From JAAZMF01 sp036786445 (GTDB taxonomy: Bacteria; Bacillota; Limnochordia; DTU087): a stretch of DNA of 21,975 bases. Every line of letters begins with the position of its first letter. The stretch's first letter is position 1. Below are positions 5,777 to 14,612 of this stretch, in pieces. Position numbers and translations under genes: made by a program. The stretch lies in contig DAIQRD010000030.1 of assembly GCA_036786445.1 (NCBI GenBank), positions 1 through 21,975 on the forward strand, in the 5' to 3' direction. The notes under the pieces were generated by a model, which saw only the letters and a list, made by a program, of their open reading frames with translations, had not been told where the DNA came from and ran no database searches.

Positions 5777-8239
5777 TCATAACAAAGAGGAGGGAGCAAC
5801 GTCAACACTGATACTGCAATCGGAGGTGGCAGGAAACTCTGCCACTAACCTATCCAGGACCTGTCGGATAACGGCTTCCTCACCCTTTAGCAAAGTGTGC
5901 CAACGATATCGGTTTCTCACGAAGGATAAGGGAGCGGGAGAGGGACCAAGAATAGATAGCTCATCCTGCAATGCGTCGGTATGTGCCCCTAGCTGCACCT
6001 GACCAGTAACTTGATGGGCCGTTTCGATGACATCCTCTTCCACCGGTCCCGATACAAGTAATCGTGCAAGAAAACTGAATGGTGGATAGCCCATATCTCT
6101 CCGAAAAGCCAACTCCTCTCGGTAGAAGGCTGTGTAATCTTGCCGGGCAGCAGCTTGAATACTGTAATGCTCGGGTGTATAGGTTTGGATAATCACCTCA
6201 CCCTCCTTATCTCCACGGCCGGCTCGACCTCCTACTTGAGTCAAGAGCTGGAATGTGCGTTCCCCTGCCCTGAAATCTGGGATGTTCAATGCTGTATCCG
6301 CAGTAATCACTCCCACCAATGTAACACCGGGGAAATCATGACCTTTAGCGATCATCTGCGTACCCAATAGGATATCTGCTTCTCCACGTCCAAAGCGGTT
6401 TAGAATGGAGGCATGGGCACCTTTGCGCCGCGTAGTGTCAAAATCCATGCGCAAGAGTCTTACTCCACGGAATTCCTGTCTCAGCACTTCCTCCACTCTC
6501 TGAGTGCCTACCCCGAAACGATGCAGATACCGGCTACGACACTGGGGACAGAGTTTCGGCAAAGGCATTGATAACCCGCAATAGTGACATACAACACTGT
6601 GATCCGGCTCATGATATGTCAAAGAAACCCGGCAATTAGTGCACTGCAACACAAGGCCACATCCTCGGCAAAGAACACATGTAGCATAACCTCGCCGATT
6701 AAGCAAAATAATCATCTGTTCACCCTTGCGCAACTTCCCTTGGATAGCGGCTCTAAGGTGGCGACTGAGAATAGTTCGGTTACCGCTTTGAAGCTCCTCC
6801 CGCATATCCACGATCTCCACTTGAGGCAAAGGGCGGTTTTCAATCCTTTGGGGCAATAGTAAGAGCCGATGGGTACCGTGCGCTGCCGCATACGCTGATT
6901 CTATGTCGGGAGTTGCACTGCCCAGCACCACCAATGCTTGGTGCCTCTTTGCTCTCCATATAGCCACATCTCGGGCATGATAACGGGGCATTTCATCCTG
7001 CTTGTAGCTTTGCTCATGTTCCTCATCGATTACTACCAGCCCCAAGCGGGTGAAGGGAGCAAAAATAGCAGAACGGGCTCCCACGGCAATATCTGCCTCA
7101 CCGTTACGGATTCGCCGCCATTCATCGAAGCGTTCACCCATGCTCAGGCGGGAGTGCAATATGGCAACTCGCTCTCCAAACCGAGCCTTAAAACGCTTGA
7201 CTGTCTGGGGAGTAAGTGAAATCTCAGGGACCAAGACAACCGCTTGTTTGCCTAGCTCCAAGGCCTTGCCGATGGCCTGTAAATAGACTTCAGTCTTCCC
7301 ACTGCCCGTCACACCCCGCAACAAGAATACGCCGTGCTGCCCTTGCTCCAAAGAGGCATTGAGTTCCCCTAAAGCCCGGGCTTGATCGGAGTTGGGAGTG
7401 AGGGGTAGACTAGTGGAGCTCACAATCTGGTATGGATCACGGTAGACCTCCTGCCACCGCCGTCGAATCAGCCCCTTTGCTTCTAAACTGTACACAGTAC
7501 TGGGTGAGGTCTCGGCCACATCCGCCAGGGCTGCAGCGGTAAAGGTGCCTCCCTTGGTCAAGAGCACATCCAAAACAGCTGCCTGTTTCGGTGCTCTACG
7601 TTGATTAGCAGCGAGCCAAGCAGTGGCCTCATCTGCTGGGGAATTAACTTCGAATACTTGGACACGCTTGGGCTTAGTTGCAGGATCGGTCCAACGGTGC
7701 TGAATCTCACAGTACCCCTTGTCCACCAGTGCCATGATGCTGCTCATACTGGCGCCTGTGGCTCCCATAATGGCATCACAGGCAGTATCACCCCCAGTTC
7801 CCATCATGTACCGCAACACTGCCCCTTGTTTCGGCGCTCGGGTTTCTAGCTCATCAAGTAACTGAGCAGCCTCTCCCGTGCTCAGGGACAGCGCCAGATA
7901 CCTTTCGCTCTTGATGTGTATACCAGGAGGTAATACGCAACGCAAAGCGTCTATTAGTCGGCTATATGTATCCTCTGCCAACCACAAAGCCAATTCCAAC
8001 ATCTCGTTAGTCAAAAGCGGTTCTGCATCGAGGATGCGCAAAATGGCCTTAACTTCATCCACCGGGGTTTCATCAACAGTGCGAATCACATAACCCACTA
8101 CAGTCATTGAGCCAAATGGAACGATTACCCTATGCCCCGGCTCTAAGCTTGCCTGCAACTCTTGTGGGATAGAATAATGAAAGAGCCGATCTACGGCCCG
8201 ATTTTGTACATCAACTACAACTTCAGCATAGCGCTTCAT
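5777..8239 (-). CDS. priA: Primosomal replication-restart helicase PriA
   Basis: An 820-residue superfamily 2 3'-5' DNA helicase that reloads the replisome at stalled forks. In order: the N-terminal 3'-DNA-end binding domain (AEVVVDV...DRLFHYSIP), a winged-helix region, the Walker A motif TGSGKTE, the Walker B-type DEEH (VIDEEHEQSYKQ), eight cysteines in paired CxxC motifs (CVLCRGC, CTNC, CHYC, CPQC) forming the two-zinc module, then helicase motifs V-VI (GTQMIAKGHDFPGV, QVGGRAGR) and the C-terminal domain. The ATG at 8239 has GGGGAG 8 nt upstream and gives the family-typical MKRYAEVVVDV; an in-frame GTG at 8281 also follows a GAGGAGGAG and would add 14 residues. CoaBC, often found between rpoZ and priA, is missing here. 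Confidence 0.97.
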   Translation of the reverse strand: MKRYAEVVVDVQNRAVDRLFHYSIPQELQASLEPGHRVIVPFGSMTVVGYVIRTVDETPVDEVKAILRILDAEPLLTNEMLELALWLAEDTYSRLIDALRCVLPPGIHIKSERYLALSLSTGEAAQLLDELETRAPKQGAVLRYMMGTGGDTACDAIMGATGASMSSIMALVDKGYCEIQHRWTDPATKPKRVQVFEVNSPADEATAWLAANQRRAPKQAAVLDVLLTKGGTFTAAALADVAETSPSTVYSLEAKGLIRRRWQEVYRDPYQIVSSTSLPLTPNSDQARALGELNASLEQGQHGVFLLRGVTGSGKTEVYLQAIGKALELGKQAVVLVPEISLTPQTVKRFKARFGERVAILHSRLSMGERFDEWRRIRNGEADIAVGARSAIFAPFTRLGLVVIDEEHEQSYKQDEMPRYHARDVAIWRAKRHQALVVLGSATPDIESAYAAAHGTHRLLLLPQRIENRPLPQVEIVDMREELQSGNRTILSRHLRAAIQGKLRKGEQMIILLNRRGYATCVLCRGCGLVLQCTNCRVSLTYHEPDHSVVCHYCGLSMPLPKLCPQCRSRYLHRFGVGTQRVEEVLRQEFRGVRLLRMDFDTTRRKGAHASILNRFGRGEADILLGTQMIAKGHDFPGVTLVGVITADTALNIPDFRAGERTFQLLTQVGGRAGRGDKEGEVIIQTYTPEHYSIQAAARQDYTAFYREELAFRRDMGYPPFSFLARLLVSGPVEEDVIETAHQVTGQVQLGAHTDALQDELSILGPSPAPLSFVRNRYRWHTLLKGEEAVIRQVLDRLVAEFPATSDCSISVDVAPSSLL

Positions 8240-8307
8240 CACATCGTCTCCCCATGGATAAAACACAGAAAATAGGCGCACTCCTCCTCGCCCAACACCA
8301 ACTAGAA

Positions 8308-8333
8308 AGCCCCTTGCCGTGGTGGCCGGGGCT
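8308..8333 (-). terminator. Terminator-like hairpin between rpoZ and priA
   Basis: On the minus strand AGCCCC (8328-8333) pairs with GGGGCT (8308-8313), with an inner GCC/GGC. The tail is only TTCTAGTT. It is probably a weak or partial terminator, or a processing site, in the operon. Confidence 0.4.
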
Positions 8334-8342
8334 CGCTTGTTA

Positions 8343-8549
8343 CTAGGCTTTTTGCTTCTCCCTGGAGGGGAGCACCTTGCCCTCCCCTATCTCCCAGAGG
8401 GCAATGGTCACAGGTTTCGTGGTATTGGCATCAACGAATTGGGGAGCTCCATCCAGAAGCTGACGGGCACGCCGGGCGGTACTCACCACCAAGGTGTAAC
8501 GGCTATCAGCCTTTGTCAATAGGTGCTCAATCGGTGGTTGGTTCATCAT
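8343..8549 (-). CDS. rpoZ: RNA polymerase omega subunit
   Basis: A 68-residue protein. The N-terminal half contains the omega signature (DSRYTLVVSTARRARQL) that wraps the beta' C-terminus and helps assemble RNA polymerase. The ATG at 8549 is preceded by GGGGAGGAAG; a second ATG follows immediately at 8546. The gene overlaps the 3' end of gmk by 23 nt, suggesting translational coupling. The gmk-rpoZ pairing is conserved across Firmicutes and Actinobacteria. The low-complexity C-terminus (REKQKA) is typical. Confidence 0.95.
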   Translation of the reverse strand: MMNQPPIEHLLTKADSRYTLVVSTARRARQLLDGAPQFVDANTTKPVTIALWEIGEGKVLPSREKQKA

Positions 8550-9180
8550 TTGTAATCTTCCTCCCCGTTTCCCCCACTATATCCTTCAACTGCTCAAAAT
8601 ATTCGCTCCGCCGGACCCGACAGCGCTCAGCAGTAATAATCGCCTCTAGCTCAGCAGCACTCCTGGCAACTTCGTCATTTTGGATGACATAATCGTATTC
8701 AATGCCAGCCTTCAATTCTTCAAGGGCTTTACCTAGCCGCCGCTGAATGGATTCGTCGCTCTCTGTGGAACGGGCCCGTAGGCGATCTTCAAGCTCAGAC
8801 ATACTAGGTGGTAGAAGAAAGACAAAGATAGCTTCGGGCATCTTAGCTTGGACTTGACGAGCTCCCTCAATATCAATATCCATGACTACCACTTGGCCCC
8901 GCTCTAAACAATCATCCACATAAGCCAGGGGCGTACCGTAAAAATGGCCGCAAAATTCTGCCCACTCCAAGAACTCTCCCATCTGCACACGCCGCTCAAA
9001 CTCTGCCTCAGTCAGAAAAAAGTAATCCACACCCTCCTGCTCCAAGGGACGCCGAGGGCGGGTTGTAGCCGACACCGAATACTGCAGATTCGGGCAGCAG
9101 TTCCGCGTTGCATCTAGGACCGTGTTTTTGCCAGCCCCAGAGGGACCAGAAAGAATCAAAAGGAAACCCCGTTTTTGCAC
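8527..9180 (-). CDS. gmk: Guanylate kinase
   Basis: A 217-residue kinase (GMP + ATP to GDP + ADP). The P-loop is GPSGAGKNT (12-20), with N where many homologues have G or S before the T. It is followed by the GMP-binding region SATTRPRRP...GVDYFF and the lid region RLRARSTESDESIQRRL. The GTG at 9180 yields MQKRGFLLILSGPSG, matching the usual guanylate kinase N-terminus; an in-frame GTG at 9207 would add nine untypical residues (MGTGWGGYR) and has a poorer RBS. It follows remA closely and overlaps rpoZ at its end. Confidence 0.95.
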   Translation of the reverse strand: MQKRGFLLILSGPSGAGKNTVLDATRNCCPNLQYSVSATTRPRRPLEQEGVDYFFLTEAEFERRVQMGEFLEWAEFCGHFYGTPLAYVDDCLERGQVVVMDIDIEGARQVQAKMPEAIFVFLLPPSMSELEDRLRARSTESDESIQRRLGKALEELKAGIEYDYVIQNDEVARSAAELEAIITAERCRVRRSEYFEQLKDIVGETGRKITNDEPTTD

Positions 9181-9211
9181 CCGATAGCCCCCCCAACCAG
9201 TACCCACGTAC

Positions 9212-9478
9212 CTAGTCCACCGATTCTGTAGCAGTTCCCTTCACTGACAACCTATGGGCAACTGTCTCTGGTTGAACCGCAGACAAGATAACATGATCAC
9301 TATCTGTAATAATCACTGCCCGGGTACGTCGACCATATGTAGCATCGACTAGCATTCCCTTTTCACGGGCTTCCTGGACTATTCGCTTAATCGGTGCCGA
9401 TTCTGGGCTGACTATGGCAATAATCCGATTGGCTGCAACGATATTGCCAAACCCTATGTTAGCGAGTTTAATATTCAA
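9212..9478 (-). CDS. remA: RemA/DUF370 DNA-binding regulator
   Basis: An 88-residue protein, full length for the family, very similar throughout to Bacillus RemA (YlzA): IGFGNIVAANRII, SPESAPIKRI, TYGRRTRAVIITDSDHVILSAVQPET. RemA oligomerises into a ring-like structure that binds DNA and in B. subtilis activates matrix and osmoprotection genes. The TTG start at 9478 (MNIKLANIGFG) lies behind a G-rich RBS (GGGGGGCAGG). Position before gmk is the conserved Firmicutes arrangement. Here an mIHF gene lies 28 nt upstream instead of yicC. Confidence 0.95.
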   Translation of the reverse strand: MNIKLANIGFGNIVAANRIIAIVSPESAPIKRIVQEAREKGMLVDATYGRRTRAVIITDSDHVILSAVQPETVAHRLSVKGTATESVD

Positions 9479-9506
9479 GTTACCTGCCCCCCAACTGGCT
9501 TACCCC

Positions 9507-9815
9507 TTACTCGAACCTCTCCATCAGCGCCTCAACTTGACGCTTGCCAAGACCCCGCACCCGTCTATTTTCGTGGATGCCGATCTCATCCATAATACGT
9601 CTACTAGTTACTTTACCAACTTGGGGCAAAGATTGCAAGAGATATGAGACCCGCATCCGACCAATCACTTCATCGTCGGCAACATCAAACACTTCTTGCA
9701 GGGTCATTGTGCCAGATTTTAGCTTGACCCGGATATCAGCTCGTAGGCTCCTCATCTCTTGCGCCTTTGCTAGTGCCTGCATTTTCTCTCCGGGTGTAAG
9801 CTTTGGTAATGCCAA
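9507..9815 (-). CDS. mihF: Actinobacterial-type integration host factor (mIHF-like)
   Basis: A 102-residue small basic DNA-binding protein. The N-terminal helical part (ALPKLTPGEKMQALAKAQ) is followed by a long helix with DDEVIGRMRVSYLL, then the helix-two-turn-helix-type DNA-binding region LPQVGKVTSRRIMDEIGI and the ending RRVRGLGKRQ. This is the mIHF architecture of Actinobacteria, unrelated to the proteobacterial IHF/HU fold. The TTG at 9815 is preferred: AGGAGGTGA lies about 5 nt upstream and the protein then begins MALPKLTP as the family does. The upstream in-frame GTG (9824) is part of the Shine-Dalgarno itself. In Actinobacteria mihF sits beside gmk; here it lies between yicC and remA, one gene from gmk. 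Expected role: nucleoid bending and architecture (from family knowledge). Confidence 0.88.
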   Translation of the reverse strand: MALPKLTPGEKMQALAKAQEMRSLRADIRVKLKSGTMTLQEVFDVADDEVIGRMRVSYLLQSLPQVGKVTSRRIMDEIGIHENRRVRGLGKRQVEALMERFE

Positions 9816-9828
9816 CTCATTCACCTCC

Positions 9829-10710
9829 TCACTCCACGTTTTGGATTTGCTCCCGCAGTTTTTCTATTACACTTTTAGCTTCCACCACCCACTGAGCTAT
9901 GGCAACATGGGTGGTCTTCGAGCCAATGGTGTTAACTTCTCGATTCATCTCTTGTAAGAGAAAATCCAGTTTCCGCCCTACTGGCTCGTCCTCTTCTAGA
10001 GCAGAGCGAAACTCGATAAGGTGACTATCGAGGCGCACCAATTCCTCATCGATGCTAGACCTATCGGCGAAAATGGCAACCTCAGCCGTCAACCGATTGG
10101 GATCCACTTGAATATCTCCCATTAGCTCTTGGATGCGGTTTTCCAACCGTTCCCGGTATTCCCGTGGCAGAGTCTTCGCTAAGCCGGCTATCTCACTGAG
10201 GCTGCCAGCTAAAGCATCTAGATACTGATTCAACACTGCCGCTAATCTTTGACCCTCCGCAGAACGCATTTCTACCAGTGCCTTGACCGCAGCTTCAGCA
10301 GCACTTTGGACTAGGCCCCTGATTAGATCCTGGTCCTCTTCCTCCATGGCGACAGGTTGCAGCACCCCTGGTAAGGATAGTAGGTAATCCACGCGGTTGG
10401 TAGGTTCCAAACCCAAACGCTGGGCTATGCTGGAAATTGATTCATCGTACCCCCGGAGTAGTCCCCAATCTACCTTCACCGTTCTAGGGTCTTCCCTGAA
10501 ATCCTCTATGGTTACCGAAACTTCCACTCTGCCACGATGCACATTTTCCGCCAATACACTGCGGATTGCATCCTCTAGAAAGGCATACTCACGGGACAAG
10601 CGGATGGCAAAGTCGCTATAGCGATGGTTCACTGAACGCATCTCCATCCGTACCACTACCTGTTCTCCTGCTTGTCCTGCCCCATACCCCGTCATGCTAG
10701 ATAAACCCAT
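9829..10710 (-). CDS. YicC/YloC family endoribonuclease
   Basis: A 293-residue protein of the YicC family (Bacillus YloC), full length. The N-terminal domain begins with the hallmark MTGYG (6-10) and contains EMRSVNHRYSD. The C-terminal DUF1732 domain carries the conserved LDFLLQEMNREVNTIGSK. Family members are reported to be endoribonucleases involved in RNA decay. The ATG at 10710 follows GTGAGG at 8 nt. It is the first gene of the compact run yicC-mihF-remA-gmk-rpoZ, with gaps of 13-30 nt. Confidence 0.93.
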   Translation of the reverse strand: MGLSSMTGYGAGQAGEQVVVRMEMRSVNHRYSDFAIRLSREYAFLEDAIRSVLAENVHRGRVEVSVTIEDFREDPRTVKVDWGLLRGYDESISSIAQRLGLEPTNRVDYLLSLPGVLQPVAMEEEDQDLIRGLVQSAAEAAVKALVEMRSAEGQRLAAVLNQYLDALAGSLSEIAGLAKTLPREYRERLENRIQELMGDIQVDPNRLTAEVAIFADRSSIDEELVRLDSHLIEFRSALEEDEPVGRKLDFLLQEMNREVNTIGSKTTHVAIAQWVVEAKSVIEKLREQIQNVE

Positions 10711-10735
10711 TTTCCGGCCTCACTTCTTTCTCTGC

Positions 10736-10763
10736 AGATCCACCATTGTTCCAATGTGGATCT
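10736..10763 (-). other. Hairpin in the Ca2+-ATPase to yicC gap
   Basis: An almost perfect inverted repeat (AGATCCACCATTG with CAATG-TGGATCT, one bulged base) lies between the ATPase stop (10803) and the yicC start (10710). It has no U-run on the minus strand, so it is not a clear intrinsic terminator. It could be a 3'-end stabiliser, a transcript-processing site or an operator. Confidence 0.45.
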
Positions 10764-10802
10764 ACTTTCTTCCTGATGACAGGTACTTCCTGCCGAATGA
10801 GC

Positions 10803-13601
10803 CTAAACTCTGATCCAAGCCAGTCGCCTTCGAGCACGCCGCGCCACATGCAAAACTACATCAGCAAAGACAGCACACCAACCTGAGAAGAAGGCTACTA
10901 CTGCCCATTGACCCCAAGAAAGAGCAACGGTCTTGAAAATCGGCTGCATTGCAGGGACATAGATAACACCTAGATGCATTGCTATGGAGAAACATACTGC
11001 CCCCACTAACCAAAGATTATCGAAGATGCCCATCTCCCAGACTCGATGCTCTTCCGAGCGACATTGAAACACAAAAAGTAGTTGCGACAGAACTAATGTA
11101 GTGAAGGCCATGGTGCGAGCGCTATCTAGGGTGCCACTACCCCAAAGGAGCTCCAAAGCGAAGACCAATAATGTGCACATCCCAATGAGCGCCCCTTGGG
11201 CAGCAATCCGCAGATGTAGACCCCGGGCAAAGACCCCTTCTCGAGGGGAGCGTGGCTGCCTCTCCATGATATCCAGGTCCCCGGGATCTACACTTAAAGC
11301 AATGGCTGGCAAGCCATCAGTCACCAAATTCATCCACAAAATCTGAATAGGCAAAAGTGGCAACGGTAATCCAATCAAAGTTGCTAGAAACATGGTCAGC
11401 ACTTCACCCACATTGCAGCCCAACAGATAGCGAATGAACTTGCGGATATTGTCATAGATGATCCTGCCCTCCTCGATGGCTGCTACAATGGATGCAAAAT
11501 TGTCGTCAGCTAGCACGATGTCTGAGGCTTCCTTGGTCACATCTGTACCGGTCCTTCCCATGGCAATCCCGATGTCCGCCTCTTTCACAGCTGGCCCATC
11601 ATTGACACCATCACCTGTCATACCCACTATCTCGCCATTACTCTGCAAAGCTCGGACGATCCGCACCTTGTGCTCTGGCTGCACCCGAGCGAAGACATCC
11701 ACTTTAGTTACGGCATCCTCTAGCTGCCCATCATCCATCCTATCTAGATCCGCCCCAGTGAGGGCTTTCCCACTTCTCACCAACAAACCAAGCTCCCTGG
11801 CGATGGCCAATGCTGTATTGGCATGATCACCGGTAACCATTATGGTGCGAATCCCAGCCCGCCGGGCAGAAGCAATGGCCTTTACTACCTCCGGCCGAGG
11901 AGGATCAATTATGCCCACCAACCCCAGAAATGTCAGTTCCCTCTCTACTTCCCCTTCCCGCAACCGGCGGCGACTATCCTTGCTCAAGGCACGGTATTGC
12001 CTTTGAGCCAAGGCTAGAACTCGCAGGGCTCGGCTGGACATGATCTCATATTGATTACGTATACTCTGCTTCTCCCTGGTGCTAAGGGGCAACGCCACAC
12101 CATCTGTGAGAATGTGGGTGCACAATTCCAGTATCACATCGGGCGCGCCCTTTGTCCATGCCATAGTACCTTCACTAGCAGAATTGGTAATCACCGTCAT
12201 GCGTTTGCGGCTAGAATCAAAGGGCAGCTCCGCCACGAAACGATGAGTGGACTCCAGGTTTTCCCGATAGATATCAGCTTTGGCCGCGGCCACTAGAAGT
12301 GCACCCTCCGTTGGATCACCTACCAAGCTCAATTGGACGGAGGGCTGTTGCCAAACACTGTCCTTCCTTAGTTTCCGCCAGATGCCCTTCAGACTACTCC
12401 CTGCCTCTGTGGCAGGATAAATCCGAGCATTATTGCAGAGGGCTCCTGCCATCAGGACTCTTTTCAGGTCACCACGGAATCCCAGATTCCGCCCATGGTC
12501 TGTTGTCAATATTTCACCATGGGAGCTGTACCCCGTGCCACTTACCTGATAAACACCGTCAGCCACACGGATCTCCCGAACAGTCATCACATTCTGTGTC
12601 AAAGTACCAGTCTTATCTGAGCAGATCACAGTGGCACAGCCTAAGGTCTCCACTGCAGGCAAATGACGCACAATGGCATTGCGGCGACTCATACGCTGTA
12701 CCCCTATGGCCAAAGCGATGGTCACCACTGCAGGTAATCCTTCGGGAATGGCAGCTACCGCCAGACTTACGCCGGTAAGAAACATGCGGTATACTGGGAA
12801 GCCCCGGAGCACACCGGCCACGAAAACCACAAATACCACCATCAAGCAGCTGGCTACTAGCCACTGACCAAGCTGCTGCAGGCGCCGTTGTAAAGGGGTC
12901 GTCTCCAAGGGGGCAGCGTGGATCATGCCTGCTATCTTGCCAATCTCCGTATCCATACCCGTAGCAGTCACCACAAAGCGTCCATTACCCTTTGTCACGG
13001 TAGTGCCCATGAAGACGCTATTTTGCCTATCTCCCAAAGGCAGACTGTGAGCTGCCACAAAGTCTGCGGCCTTTTCCACGGGATGAGATTCACCAGTCAG
13101 GGCCGCCTCTTCTATCTCCAAGAGGTTGGCGTCCAATAGGCGACCATCGGCAGGGACCCGCTGCCCACCTGATAGAAATACGATGTCCCCCGGCACCAAA
13201 GTAGCGGCTTCCATCATAGCCTCCCGACCATCTCGCAAAACAACACAGGTGGGAGCAGCCAGATCCTGTAAGGCCTCCAAAGAACGTTCCGCCTTGTATT
13301 CCTGAATGAAACCCAAGAGCGCATTGCACAAGACAATGGCTAGGATTGCAACAGAGGTTTCCAGAGCGCCCAATAGGGCCGAGATCAAGGTGGCCCCTAG
13401 TAAGACCATCACCATAAAGTCCTGGAATTGACGGAGAAAGCTAACTAATAGGGAAGGCCGGGATAGCTCCGCCAATCGATTGACCCCATACTGCTTAGCC
13501 CTAATGCTTACTTCCGGTACGGAAAGACCCATGCTCTGATCCACATTGAGCTGCCGGAGCACAGTGGCTACCGACTGCCTATGGTATTCCGATGCAGTCA
13601 T
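10803..13601 (-). CDS. P-type (P2A) calcium-transporting ATPase, YloB-like
   Basis: A 932-residue cation pump. N-terminal cation-ATPase domain (about 5-75), actuator TGES (169-172), the M4 ion-binding motif AAIPEGLPAVV (283-293), phosphorylation site D329 in DKTGTLT, nucleotide-binding domain with KGAPD, hinge TGDGVNDGPAVKEADIGIAMG, and a four- to six-helix C-terminal membrane domain (NLVTDGLPAIALSVDPGD). These features match SERCA-type Ca2+ exporters; B. subtilis YloB is the positional equivalent (yloA-yloB-yloC). The ATG at 13601 has GGGGGAGG about 11 nt upstream. Manganese or other divalent export cannot be excluded from motifs alone. Confidence 0.92.
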   Translation of the reverse strand: MTASEYHRQSVATVLRQLNVDQSMGLSVPEVSIRAKQYGVNRLAELSRPSLLVSFLRQFQDFMVMVLLGATLISALLGALETSVAILAIVLCNALLGFIQEYKAERSLEALQDLAAPTCVVLRDGREAMMEAATLVPGDIVFLSGGQRVPADGRLLDANLLEIEEAALTGESHPVEKAADFVAAHSLPLGDRQNSVFMGTTVTKGNGRFVVTATGMDTEIGKIAGMIHAAPLETTPLQRRLQQLGQWLVASCLMVVFVVFVAGVLRGFPVYRMFLTGVSLAVAAIPEGLPAVVTIALAIGVQRMSRRNAIVRHLPAVETLGCATVICSDKTGTLTQNVMTVREIRVADGVYQVSGTGYSSHGEILTTDHGRNLGFRGDLKRVLMAGALCNNARIYPATEAGSSLKGIWRKLRKDSVWQQPSVQLSLVGDPTEGALLVAAAKADIYRENLESTHRFVAELPFDSSRKRMTVITNSASEGTMAWTKGAPDVILELCTHILTDGVALPLSTREKQSIRNQYEIMSSRALRVLALAQRQYRALSKDSRRRLREGEVERELTFLGLVGIIDPPRPEVVKAIASARRAGIRTIMVTGDHANTALAIARELGLLVRSGKALTGADLDRMDDGQLEDAVTKVDVFARVQPEHKVRIVRALQSNGEIVGMTGDGVNDGPAVKEADIGIAMGRTGTDVTKEASDIVLADDNFASIVAAIEEGRIIYDNIRKFIRYLLGCNVGEVLTMFLATLIGLPLPLLPIQILWMNLVTDGLPAIALSVDPGDLDIMERQPRSPREGVFARGLHLRIAAQGALIGMCTLLVFALELLWGSGTLDSARTMAFTTLVLSQLLFVFQCRSEEHRVWEMGIFDNLWLVGAVCFSIAMHLGVIYVPAMQPIFKTVALSWGQWAVVAFFSGWCAVFADVVLHVARRARRRLAWIRV

Positions 13602-13742
13602 GCTATCTATGTCCTCCCCCGCTAGCTATGGCATCTTACAGATACCGCTTTACTGCAATCGAGCACTTTCTGTCCGTAATCCATATTCCTCTGACACCGG
13701 AAACATGCTTCCGGCCTAACGTGGAAGGGCAGCGGGGCAAAG

Positions 13743-13768
13743 AAAAAGAAGCCCACAGTGGGACTTCT
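13743..13768 (-). terminator. Intrinsic terminator after the TPR gene
   Basis: On the minus strand AGAAG-T-CCCA (13759-13768) pairs with TGGG-C-TTCT (13747-13755), with a 3-nt loop and one internal mismatch, followed by a T-run (13743-13747). It lies about 40 nt past the TPR stop codon and separates that gene from the ATPase, which probably has its own promoter in 13602-13740. A small hairpin, CCGGAA/TTCCGG, lies at 13697-13714. Confidence 0.8.
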
Positions 13769-13809
13769 CGTGTCAATACAGCCTTTTCGGCCTAGCTTAT
13801 TTCCATAGG

Positions 13810-14586
13810 TCACTGATCCTGCAGAGGATCGGGTCTATCTTTGTTAAGTAGACTCTCTAACTTGCGCAGTTCCTGCCGTGCTCCTTCATGGCCGCTCTCT
13901 AGCTGCAACACTCTGTCAAATTCATGGAGAGCTTCGTTGTAATCTGCTTTTTCCAGATAGAGAAGGCCCCATTGATAATGCAACTCTGGCTCCCGGGGAT
14001 TGTATCGGTTAGCCTCGCTCAACACTTGCAGACCACCATCTATATCTCCAGTCAGGCTGAGCAAATGGGCGAGCCGCAAAGCGGTATCCACGTGATCTGG
14101 CCCTATATCCAGCACTTCCCTGTAATAATCAATAGCTATAGCTAGATCTCCAGCCTCTTCAGCCAAAACGCCTAGCCCATAGGATGGAATCACAACCAAT
14201 TCTGTATCTTCTCTGGCCTTTAGATAATGGAACTGGGCCTTTTTCCCGTCACCTTTGCTTCTGTATACGTCACCGATCAAACCATGGATATAAAGCAAGC
14301 TATCGTCAACGCTCAGGATCTCTTGGTAAGCCTTCAGGGCATTATTTAAATCCCCCTTCGCCTGATAAGCCATCCCCAAGGCCATCCGTGCTTCCACATT
14401 GGTAGGCGCTAACTCACAAACTCGCTGCAATTCCCTGGTGGCCATATCAGTAAATCCCAAGGCATAGTAAACCAGCCCATTGGTAAAATGCACATCAGTT
14501 GACTCTCCATCGGCACCGGCAACAGGATTCAGCATGGTTACAATCACGAGCAGGCCTGCCAGGACAAACAACCCATATCTCCGCAA
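13810..14586 (-). CDS. Exported TPR-repeat protein
   Basis: A 258-residue protein with an N-terminal signal peptide (basic MRRY, hydrophobic 5-20, probable cleavage after VAGA at about 24). No lipobox cysteine is visible, so secretion or an uncleaved membrane anchor is expected. The rest is built of about six tetratricopeptide repeats starting near residue 32 (for example NVEARMALGMAYQAKGDLNN, VDTALRLAHLLSLTGDIDGG, ELHYQWGLLYLEKADYNEAL), a scaffold for protein-protein contacts. No enzymatic motif is seen and the partner is unknown. The TTG start at 14586 follows AGAGGTG at proper spacing. It is inserted between the yloA- and yloB-type genes, which are direct neighbours in Bacillus. Confidence 0.85.
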   Translation of the reverse strand: MRRYGLFVLAGLLVIVTMLNPVAGADGESTDVHFTNGLVYYALGFTDMATRELQRVCELAPTNVEARMALGMAYQAKGDLNNALKAYQEILSVDDSLLYIHGLIGDVYRSKGDGKKAQFHYLKAREDTELVVIPSYGLGVLAEEAGDLAIAIDYYREVLDIGPDHVDTALRLAHLLSLTGDIDGGLQVLSEANRYNPREPELHYQWGLLYLEKADYNEALHEFDRVLQLESGHEGARQELRKLESLLNKDRPDPLQDQ

Positions 14587-14612
14587 TTAATACACCTCTA
14601 GACCCTGACTCC

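Noticed and set aside
5415..6002. Long plus-strand frame antisense to def and priA
   Set aside because: It lies wholly opposite well-recognised genes, has no RBS and resembles no known protein.
9816..9824. GTG start for the mIHF-like gene
   Set aside because: The GTG is part of the AGGAGGTG Shine-Dalgarno; the TTG at 9815 fits the family N-terminus MALP.
12299..12778. Plus-strand frame opposite the Ca2+-ATPase
   Set aside because: It is antisense to conserved ATPase motifs and shows no domain or RBS.
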